The notes beneath the pieces were generated by a model that was given only the letters and a program-made list of their open reading frames with translations, made no database searches and was not told the origin of the DNA. Positions 55,134 through 64,000 of a stretch of DNA of 64,000 nt are shown one piece after another. Source of the DNA: Fragilaria crotonensis. Taxonomy: Eukaryota; Bacillariophyta; Fragilariophyceae; Fragilariales; Fragilariaceae. The stretch covers positions 1 to 64,000 of the forward strand of contig JAKSYS010000300.1 in NCBI GenBank assembly GCA_022925895.1, given 5' to 3'. How positions within the stretch are numbered: position 1 is the first letter of the stretch; the number at the start of each line of letters is the position of its first letter. The position numbers and the translations under genes are program-made.

Positions 55134-56687
55134 CTAGTTGTACTCATGATCACCACTCCCATCATCCTCATCGTTAGCCTGTTGCTGCTGGAAAGGATTG
55201 TCGTTTCGGTTTCTGAAGGTGTCGTCGTTAACTTCCTGCTCGTCGGCGGTGGCGTGCTGCTCTTCCTCCTGCTGCTGGTTGTGCGCTTGCTGGTTGCCTC
55301 CATGGTAAGAAAGGAGAGGCTCCGAATGATTTCTCAGCATCTCGTCATCATCACTGGCATCGTCATCGTTCTCATCACGACTCTCATCATCGCTGTTAAC
55401 CTGCTGCTCCACAGGACAGTTGATTCCGTTTCTGACAAAGGTGTTGACTTCGTCGTCGTCGGCTGCATGCTCGTCCTCCTGACGCTGGTCGGCTGCATGC
55501 TCTTCCTCCTGCACTGAAGGATAATAGCTGTACGTTCCATGACGCCATGCATTCCTTACCATCTGTGCAGGTAAGTCACGACAAGAAGTCGAACACCATT
55601 CAGCGATGTGTTTTCTGGTCGGTGGATCGATTTTCCCTTGGTGTAAACCAGTACTAATCATCCATTCCTCCACAGTTTGCGCAATCTGGATTTGAATGGT
55701 TTATTAACGCCAACATCAACCGGTTGGCACAGAGAAGTGCAACCACCAGGAATGTGTTCGACCTCAACACCCAAATCCTCGATTGCGTTTACAGTCGATT
55801 TCATCATGTGACAGCGGTAAGAGTCAAGCAACAGCAGCGGAACAATTCCAGGAGGTGCCTGGTCTACGTACGGCTTCAAGATTCTCTCGATCCATAAATG
55901 CATCACTCTTTCATCCATCCATGCATTGCCTTGGCATGCGTACACTATGTCATCTGGATAAGTGACGAATTCGTTTTTTCAATGCGACCATTTGGAGCTC
56001 CTTTAAAAACAAGTAATGGGGTAAGTACGACCGCTTGCAGACACTGTCATGGCACATGTTACCCTCTTTGTGTCGCTTGTTGACTTTCGAATGTGAATTG
56101 TTCGCTGTCCCGCTAACTCAAGCGTACTCTTCGCATTGAATGTAAATGGAACAGGTGTTTGATCCATATTAAGGATAAAATCTTCATGACGGTTGCTCTG
56201 TATAAGTTTTGGACGGATTGTTCGCACGTAATCTTGAGCCAAACCTGCAGTCTCGGATGGGGATCGCTGGCTTTCATGTGTTCCCATCCTGTGGACGAGA
56301 CTGTGTTTTCTGATCCACCTCCGTACACTTTGATACCTTGCCCGGCTTGATTTTCGTTGGAACTCCGCCATCAATCGAGAAGCTTGAATGACGACAGTAG
56401 AAATAGAAACCGCAAACCCTTGTTCTCTTAGTTCAAAGATGAATTTGAGTAGATCATTTTCAATTACTCTTTGCCTTTGAGTTGCCGTGTTCCATCATGG
56501 TCCTTGAAATTGTCGACCATTCTCTGTACTGTTTCGGAATTATGTTGAGTGCTCGACATGCGGCCCTGATAGATTCACCTGCCTCTACGCGCCTTCTCAC
56601 ATTCCTAACGATTGCAAGCCTCTCAAAGTTCGCGAAACGCCTCCTTCTGCTGCTGTTACTAAGAGTAGGAGTAGTAGTCCCATCCAT
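55134..56687 (-). CDS. Pogo/Tigger-type DDE transposase, frameshifted
   Basis: Starts MDGTTTPTLSNSSRRRRF (ATG 56687) with a helix-turn-helix region (VRRRVEAGESIRAACRALNI). After a frame change near 56470 it reads VIENDLLKFIFELREQGF, then SVRRWIRKHSLVHRMGTHES. The catalytic part shows D1 in ILNMDQTPVPFTFN, D2 in LLLLDSYRCHMMKSTVNAIE, and D3 in IPGGCTSLCQPVDVGVNKPF, a typical DDD pogo core. Two more shifts fall between 56003 and 55945. The C-terminal part (55673-55134) is a very acidic, Gln- and Asp-rich repeat region (HAADQRQEDEHAADDDE). Whether the breaks are decay or read errors cannot be decided here. Family and orientation are secure. Confidence 0.85.
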
Positions 56688-56898
56688 TATGGACAAGAAC
56701 GATGTCAACAAACAAAACTGTGAACGAACGCAACAGTCATTTTCACAAACGCGCCAAATAACAAGTAGGTAAAAAGACTTTTTATGGCGCACATTTGGAC
56801 GGAATCTTGCTCTTGGTTTACGTAGGTTAAGACCCACCCCGCAAAAAAAGTGTCAAAACCCGCACAATTCCTGGGTCTTAACCAGAGAGTTTACGGTA

Positions 56899-58950
56899 GT
56901 AGTTGTAGACTTGTAGACATACCAGATAGAGGAAGAAACCAAAATCTATTTTATGTGCTGCCAGCATGGAGGCATCCAATGTATGCATACATGCATTCAC
57001 ACTGCCAAATCCTCACTTGTTTTGTCATCGGCATTGTCAAGAGACCACAAGAAGAATGTCAAGTCCCTTCCATGCCACTACATTTTCAAATAACTTTCAC
57101 TTCCAATTTCATTGATGGGAGCAGCATTGCTTCTGCTGCTCGTTGTGGTGTGGCATATGACAGTGCGTTGATGAGCACATGTTGTGAGGTGTGTGGGATG
57201 AACATTGAAATTCATGCCAGCACCAAAAAGATGAGGAATGCAAAAACATCCATGACTTGTTTTACTCGCTCCAAGTTTAGTAGTTTGTTTTTGACTACCG
57301 ACTCTACAGTTTTGTTTCTTTTTGATGCCGTTCTTTTCGTAAGGATGCAGTTGCAGAAAATCTCAAACAAACACATCTCCTGTTGTTTTTGTAAATAAAA
57401 ATCTCATAAACATACTAGTACTACTAGCTACTACCGGCCGGTAATTTATTCAGGAACTGGGTCTCCCGTACATGAGGATCTGATAAGAACGAATCTCTGC
57501 CACGAAGCAAGTACTCGGAGTTCGATAATATGATAGACGAGATCACTTGCTTGAAGTTTACTGACTTCTGGCCATCACGAATTCTTAACTTCCTCTTCTG
57601 TGTATTACTATCTATTTCCATTGGTGGGTAGCAGAATAGTAGGAAAAGATGGAAGAAGTAGATGTGGAAGTTGCAAGATCAGAATATGGTGGTCTTGATG
57701 GGGATGATCAGAATACTACCTTCTTCAGTTCACCAGGGAGTTGGAAAACGTCCTGAATTGGTCAGGGTGCTGCTTGGTCATATGTAAGCAATAATATGAA
57801 TTTATTGATGTTTTGCTCAGCCTGGTGCATTGTACTCACATAACCAGCCAAGCAGCAGAGGCACATTTCCGAAGTTTCTGACAATATACTCGCTCGTGGA
57901 AAGAACCCTTTAATAGCTAAACTTGGCCAGCTGCACTTGTCTCGACATTTTACTTGCGTTGGTAGCTAGGGCTTGCATGGGAATCAATAATTGCTTGGTG
58001 TGATGAAGCTTTTAGCACAGCACATGCTGAGAGTAGTACTGCAAACTTTAGCAAAATTAGTCAGAAATATTTATTAGCTACATCAGGATTGGGAGGTGAT
58101 CATTGGTTCACTGCAGACTGTGCTGCCAGCAGGTCTGTAACATGGACAAGAATTTTGAGTTCACTTGACTCTGGAGACACTTTTCTCACAGGCACCTGCA
58201 TAATTGTTGAACAAATGCTGAAGTTTTGTCCTCTGGAGTCAAATGCATGTATAACTTGCGTACAATACTAGAATTTCTGATAAGGAGGAAGAGGATGCTC
58301 CTCACCAAATTATGGCTGACCACTTTAGGGATTCAATTGTTATGACGGTATAAGCAGAGACAAGCAATGGCTTGGAAGTTGAAGGGTTGGGAATGAAACG
58401 ATGAGGATAAGGGCAACGGGAACAAGGTGCAGATTCTGAAGTTTGATCTTCGGTACGGCCTGGTGCACCAGGCGGCACGCGGTCCGTGAAAATAAGGCAT
58501 GGCTGGGGATAAAAGGTATTTATATAAGTTATGATGTAGTGACAAACATGCTGGGATGATGTAGTAGTAGTAATTTTGAAAACTTTTTTGCATTCTTCTA
58601 TTGTACCAGTCGCATGGTCATGTTGCAAAACATTGTGTGCTCTTCTTCAGCACAAGGAAAAACACATGTCCTCTACATTCTACGTACGGAGTACAATTTT
58701 ACTGAAAGGGTTGGTACTGTACGTGTTAACCGTTTCACTTTTTTGTACATAAGTACAAGTACTAAGTACTAAGTACTGGCCGGCTGGAGACTTGGCCGCC
58801 ATCCGCCATGCGCCATGCATAGCCTCGGCTCAAGGCCTTCAAGTTACAAGAGTTGCAATAGAGAGATTACCTCCACTGATGTTGCCATAACTAAGAAGGA
58901 AAACAGGACAACGACTGAATCAACATGGGACATAGCAGTCGTCCTGCGCA
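56899..58950. other. Gene-free intergenic stretch
   Basis: About 2 kb. Open frames at 56850-57398 (+) and 57424-57621 (-) lack recognisable domains. From 58680 to 58790 there are several gtac/agtact words. The promoter of the large downstream gene should lie at the right end. Confidence 0.45.
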
Positions 58951-61900
58951 ATGATGTTTTCAGCCGACACCTCGGATTTGATTCATTTAGGATGCCAAGC
59001 TGCCTTGCGTGGCGATGGATCCTTGGTGGCTACGTCGCTTCGTTCGACGCGATGCATTCCAAGCGGAATTGACCTTAAACTTCTGCCGGCGTCTCCTGTC
59101 TGTGAAGATCTTCTTGGTCGACTTGCATCCGACCATCCTGTGCCGAAGTGCACTGCGGATCACGCACTCCGAGCTCTATTATTGGTGTCACCGTGTTATG
59201 AAACACCTTGGAGAGCTGCAGTCGTGTTGATCGAAAGATTGCACGCACAGTCTGGATGGCTCGGCGAGTCTCCCAATGCAATATTTGCAGGTATTGCAGA
59301 TGTACAAACTTTTCTGCACCAAACTTTGTCTCTTTGGTGGAGGCGAGAAAACTCTGATGTGAGAAGTCGACCGTCGGATCAGAGTGTCGAATCTACACCT
59401 AGATATTGGCTGTTTAGAATAGCTCAGCTGGCTCTGCGCCCTCTTCATGATGAAATGGCTGCAGTAAAAGTATCAGACAATAGACATTGGGTGATTCCCT
59501 TGGATCTCGTTACAACCGTTGTGTCTTTGTGTCAAGAATTGGAGGGTACGTCGTCAATAACTAGCCAAACAGTATTGGATGAGATCCTCAAGGACCCCAT
59601 CATCAAACCTAGGAGTTTGCCGCTTCTGAGTTTGGCGCAAGATCTTCGCGTTCGACTTCGGGATGTTGATTGGCTCAAACTGCAGTCATTGTTGAAGGAA
59701 GCGTTGGAAACTCGAGTGATTCCTGGCTGACCTTCCAGGCATCGCTCGGTCGATCATTTTGCTGTCGGAGCACAATCAGAGCTGGATGCCCCTGCTCTTG
59801 ACTTTGCTTCATGCGGCCTCAGACAATATGGCGGCATATTCCACTCTCGAAACAGTGATCCGATTCAGCCTGTCGTCCCAGTCGACGCAGTCCTTGTATG
59901 AATGGCACTCAGTACATCCAATGGACGGTATGCCAGGTTGGATACAATTATTACCTTCTTCTGTTTCAAGCGGCTAGACAGGCAGGTTCCGAGATTGTGT
60001 CTCGTTTGATTCGGAACGCTCTAGGTGAAGATGAGAAAGCCTACAATATTGTTGATCGTTGCGTTCAATCCTTAGTCTTTCTCTGCCTTCCTAAAGTATC
60101 AAGGGATCGGCTCAAATGTGATGTGCAATCGTTGGGTCGGTTCCTAGACGGAGTTAGATATGAAGGCGAAGGAAAGTTCTCCCGAAGAAGTCAGCCAATC
60201 CAGGAAATGGAGCTGACTGTCTTGGTCCAGTCCCTCTACCTCGGCGCTACTAAACTCGAGCACCGCCGTCAAAAATTGTCTGCTGCGGAGCGAGCACAAG
60301 CTTGGGTTCATGCTGCAACGTCAATGCTTGCGAAGGATGACTTTGCAAGCAAGGCCACTGCTATCTTGATTATTGTCGCTGTTTTCTGTGATGTGCCATC
60401 ATCTCGGTCAACCTTGGTTCGATCCATGGTTGGAGACGGAAAGTCGCCGGATGAATTTGATTGCTACATCATTGCCACATTAATTAGGAGTCTCACCGAT
60501 GCTACTGAGTTGCAAGCCCTCGAACCGATCACATCCTTTATTTCATCCAGAAGTTTGCCTTTCGATATCTTCAAACAACTTGTTGATGCTTTCGCCCAAA
60601 CTTCGTTTGGGAGGGAGTCCATTCTGTCGTTTTCTCAAAGCACCTTTGCGTGCAGAATATGCCGTGGTGGGCAACGATTGATAATAGTGGAAGTTCCAAG
60701 CGACGACAAACCATACAGTCGGCATTTTATGGACTTTGTGCGTTATTGGTGAAATGGGATCACGTGAGTGGGCAAGCGTGGAACATTTTGTCTGATTTTC
60801 TTGTTGCTGGCAAGCCTTCGCTTCCTTTGGCCATACGCAGTTGGCTGTATAGTGAGCTATGGTGTTCTCTTGAAATGGATAAATTCCCAGCATCTGTTGC
60901 AGATCATTTCCTTCGAGCTTTGCTTACACGGCTGTTGAGTTACTTCACCTGGACGAGTGGCGAAAGTGAACTAAAGTTTGTGCCAAGTAGAGCAGTGGCG
61001 TATTTCCTGGTTCCAAAGAGCCTATTGTCAGAGAAGACTTGAGTGCTTTGTTTGGATTGGTAGTTGAGATTGTCCTTAAATCCGTGCACGACAACGTTGT
61101 GTCTCACTCTCGCATGGAAGACTGTCGAGTGAAGCTGCAATCGATTTGCACCAATCGAACAAACATTTCGTTTGTCTTCGGCGACAACGTCAACTCATCT
61201 TTCTATCTTGAAGTGGTCTCGTCGCTACTTGCAAGTTCAACGTCGTTTCTATTCAATAAAGCCAACGATGACAAACTAACGCGGGGTGTGGTTTCGATTG
61301 CGCCGGCGCTCAAAACGATCACGGACTTGATTGTGAAGGAAGAGGCAACGTTATGCACTGCGTCTCTTTCGAATGACTGGAAGGAGATGCCCAAGTGGTT
61401 GGATGGTGTTTCAGACTCGAGATCTGATGGGGTTAACGTGTTTCTGCTACCAGGTCTTTATGGATCGATTTGTCGTCTTTTATCTCGTTTCATGAGCCGA
61501 GCATTCTTACATCCCGACTCAGAAACTCAACTGACCATGGCGTCCACTATTTCCCGGGTGTACGGCTGTAGAAGGATGATTGAGTCGCTGAATCGTGATG
61601 TCCCGGATCACGTGCCGTCGTTCATTCAATATGTTTCTCCGGAAACGTTGTCTCTATTATCTCATGCCATGGAAAAACTGCTCAATGATGAGAATACCAA
61701 GGTGGAGGACTTCAGATTGATCATGACTGGTATCGAAGGTGTATGCGATGACGTCTCGTCTCTGGCGCAAGGAGTGCTGGGCGATTGTGCAAGTGGACGA
61801 GGCGTTAAGGCTTTTCGGTGCGACATTCTTGCTCTATCGGGGAGTTGCCAGGAGAGTCCTATATCTCAGCTACTGTCTTTCCTCGAGAAAACAGCGATCG

Positions 61901-63676
61901 AAGTCAAGCATCCCGATCAGATGATGATGGTTTGCTCATACTTTCTGGTTTTGGAGCGACTGACAGGGTGGTGCATGAATTTCGAACCAAAGTGTTGAAG
62001 GCTGTTATTGATTGCCTCAACTATGTGTCGAATGGTCACATTCAGGAAGTCGCGGTACCGATATTCTGAAAATTGAAGGCATAGACGTTTTCACTTTCAT
62101 GTCGCAGGTGCTCGAGTCTACTGCAGAAGACCTAATAGAAGGCATGAGATTACGAAGTGGAGGGATAACTTCAAAATGTATGCCTCTTCATCTCGATCAT
62201 GGAGACGAGCTGCGTGTTTATTCAACAAGGAGGCCCGTGCCTTCGTGAACGCAAACTCGTCGACGATGCTATTAATATGGCTTGTCTACTTGTCAATGAA
62301 ATCATGTGTGAGTTTACAATCCCTGCGCCGTTGTTCAAAAAGACGGTTCATATGGCCACAACATTACTGCCCTCCCTTTGTCGTGGCTTCGCACAGCGTT
62401 GTTATGCAGAAAAGGTAACGAGATGTGATACGCCAACCGCATTCTTCAAGAACATGTCAATACAAGCTCTTCAAATTCTCAGGGACAGGTCCTCAGGTTG
62501 TGCGATCTCGTGGTCTCGACCGTCTGGACTCGACGAGATGCTATGTAGAGACGAGGAGGACATTGAAAGCGAACCTGACAAACTGACGAACGGCATTCCT
62601 TTGGAGATTTCCATTCCAAGCACATCGGTTGCTCGAACAGCGTTGCAAAACAATGCCGTGATTAAATTTGCAAACGAAGCTGCATGGTCTCATGCCTTGA
62701 ATGCTTTATTCACGGCCGTTGATCGAGCCTTTGCTGTGCCTTCGTTGGCATGGCAAGAATGTGAAAATGTCGACCGAGACAATGCCAACCTGCTGCAGTA
62801 CCCTGGATATCTTTTCTGGCGGAGAGACGAGAGTTCCCTGTTCTTGGATTTGGTGTGTCGTTGTTTGCAACATGCAGGGACAGAGACGAGTGACGCAAAC
62901 CAGGTGACGGTGCTGGCTCAGTTTATGCCAAAAGCTTCCAAAGTCAAGTTCCTGATGATTCTTCACAAGGTAGTCCTCGTCTTAACGAAAGTCCTACGTC
63001 TGGTGATGAAATGGATTCAAAGGACTTCGAGTGCCCGCTGCTGGCAAGGGCAGACATTATTGCCATAGTCGCTGCCTGGACGTCAGATGATACGCTTGAT
63101 GTGATCGCTGGGGCTCGACGGTGGTTTCAAGCAGAAAGATGTGGTAGCGCGAAAAACCATTCGCCTGAATTGGACGTTGGGGCTGTGCGACTGCCAAAGA
63201 CTATGATCCGGGTTGATGAGCTTGAAAGTGTTCTGCAGAAGCTTGATGCAGCCATCGCAAACTTGAAGGATAAGAAGAACAACCCGCAGGCAAGGCGCTT
63301 ACAACTGGTGGACGACACCATGGTACTAGCACTGTACAACGATTCAGTGCCTTCTGAGCTACAACGTAACTTTTCCCTTTCCCATGCCGTGGCCGACTGC
63401 CTAAAGTCCGCCAGCGCGTCACGCGCTGATGGCTACATGAATGTTTATGCGCAGTCTGAAGGGACCCAGCCAGGTGATGGAGATTTCGGTCGAAAACGGA
63501 AGCGACAAAATGCCCTGGCGAGACGGATGCGACGCGAGCGCAAGCAACCCATACCAAGATCTCGCAATCCTGTAATTGATCTGTATCAACAGCTTGATTA
63601 CGACGATGCATACGACGACGATGATGAATATGATGACGCCTATGCCGACTTGGAAGGATTTCTGGTGGAAGGATGA
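58951..63676 (+). CDS. Large helical-repeat protein, possibly FANCI-like, many frameshifts
   Basis: About 1,570 residues once roughly eight one-base shifts are bridged. Frames in order: 58951-59730, 59759-59930, 59930-60690, 60650-61010, 61010-61966, 61967-62054, 62055-62230, 62231-62970, 62971-63676. Five of the junctions (61009, 61966, 62054, 62229, 62969) are GG or GGG runs where one extra G rejoins the frame. The protein is almost all amphipathic helix, as in an alpha-solenoid. A stretch near 60600-60760 (GRESILSFSQ, then RRQTIQSAFYGLCALLVK) and the next (IRSWLYSELWCSL, ADHFLRALLTRLLSYF) resemble the centre of Fanconi anaemia protein I by my own comparison; this is weak evidence. The C-terminus is basic (RKRKRQNALARRMRRERKQP), then Asp/Tyr-rich. 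The start could lie upstream. Confidence 0.75.
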
Positions 63677-63844
63677 TGGTTGATTCTGTCCAGATAGACG
63701 TGGAAGGGCCATAGCAAGTTGCATCTGGTGCGATTTCCGGCAATAAGGCAAGCCCTCGCTGCCCATACTGTGATCGCTCTGTACGGGCAAACAAGGCACC
63801 ATCACTGATAGAATCATAGTCTCCTTGTCCATTAATGGTGAACG

Positions 63845-64000
63845 TCACCACATTCTGAGCTTTCCAGTATCCGCGATTTTCGCCGTTGCAGCCATGTGAA
63901 GTAAGGTAGCCTTGGCGTTCGTTCGGGCCAAAGGATCGAAGCGAACGCGAGCAAGAGTAGACGCAGTGTCGCAGATCTTGGTGTCAAGTATGACATTGAC
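63845..64000 (-). CDS. Possible 3' end of a gene running off the right edge
   Basis: From the window edge a minus-strand frame stays open for 51 residues with good codon character (CDTASTLARVRFDPLARTNA, KATLLHMAATAKIADTGKLR) and stops at 63845. A second frame over the same bases is also open (HGCNGENRGYWKAQN) and continues to 63201, antisense to the large gene. I cannot choose between them; I slightly prefer the first. No family recognised. Confidence 0.3.
   Translation of the reverse strand, partial: VNVILDTKICDTASTLARVRFDPLARTNAKATLLHMAATAKIADTGKLRMW

Larger units (their letters stand above)
53787..56896. mobile_element. Pogo-like (Tc1/mariner superfamily) transposon with accessory gene
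   Basis: 3,110 bp. TIRs start ccgtaaaactctctggttaa at the left and ccgtaaactctctggttaag (reverse complement) at the right, ~26 bp with one 1-bp gap, flanked by TA (53785-53786, 56897-56898). A subterminal taagaccca motif recurs at both ends. It carries a minus-strand DDE transposase (55134-56687) and a plus-strand accessory ORF (54246-54776) at the other end, so the two genes converge. Confidence 0.88.

Noticed and set aside
55146-55517. 123-residue plus-strand ORF with Leu/Val-rich membrane-like segments
   Set aside because: It is the antisense of the Asp/Gln-rich tail of the pogo transposase; hydrophobicity follows from the complement of GAT/GAC/CAA codons.
56850-57398. 182-residue plus-strand ORF right of the pogo element
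   Set aside because: Starts inside the element's TIR, cysteine-rich without pattern, no family; likely chance.
57424-57621. 65-residue minus-strand ORF (QKSVNFKQVISSIILSNSEY)
   Set aside because: Protein-like composition, but no start context, no neighbours and no family; too weak to list.

Overview
The window is nuclear DNA of a photosynthetic stramenopile, most likely a diatom. The signs are GT-AG introns mostly of 70-130 bp, N-terminal signal peptides ending in an 'A-F' type cleavage motif as in diatom bipartite plastid targeting (sulfite reductase, ThiO, a TLDc-like protein), diatom-style bZIP and SHAQKYF-MYB regulators, and a dense load of DNA transposons plus a tyrosine-recombinase retrotransposon. 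I cannot name the species.

Layout. 0.1-4.5 kb: plastid ferredoxin-sulfite reductase (+), a three-exon MYB gene (-) and an acidic hypothetical gene (-). 4.7-11.1 kb: a complete DIRS-order (PAT/Ngaro-like) retrotransposon with gag-like, RT-RNase H and tyrosine recombinase ORFs and split direct repeats A1-B1-A2-B2. 12.8-17.5 kb: an ABCC transporter (+) converging on a NSE1 homologue (-) that stops at the first RING cysteine. 19.7-20.2 kb: a decayed C2-domain fragment. 22.6-27.4 kb: a PIF/Harbinger transposon with 3-bp TSD, transposase and a convergent second ORF. 27.7-29.9 kb: a TLDc-like secreted/plastid protein (+) and a bZIP factor (-). 31.4-33.0 kb: a non-autonomous TA-flanked element. 35.2-38.6 kb: ThiO (+) and a small unknown gene (-). 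38.7-42.4 kb: a larger TA-flanked element with a DDE transposase, sharing its terminal motif with the 31.4-kb element. 42.6-44.5 kb: a ~175-bp satellite array abutting a hAT-like transposase remnant. 47.0-51.8 kb: a housekeeping cluster with SLP-2/stomatin (+), REXO4 exonuclease (-), selenoprotein S (+, UGA-encoded Sec) and a second bZIP (-). 52.3-53.2 kb: a non-autonomous TIR element with 8-bp TSD. 53.8-56.9 kb: a pogo-like element with a transposase and an opposing accessory gene. 59.0-63.7 kb: a ~1,570-residue helical-repeat protein (possibly FANCI), then a possible partial gene at the right edge.

What ties it together. Functionally the host genes cover plastid sulfur and thiamine metabolism (SIR, ThiO), mitochondrial membrane organisation (SLP-2), ER quality control (SELENOS), RNA processing (REXO4), DNA repair (NSE1, possibly FANCI) and transcription (MYB, two bZIPs); they do not form an operon-like system. 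Roughly a third of the window is transposon-derived. Many otherwise good genes are broken by single-base indels, mostly apparent losses in G runs, which points to uncorrected assembly errors more than to pseudogenes; coordinates for those genes are therefore given as spans across frameshifts. I saw no CRISPR array and no rRNA or tRNA gene I could support.
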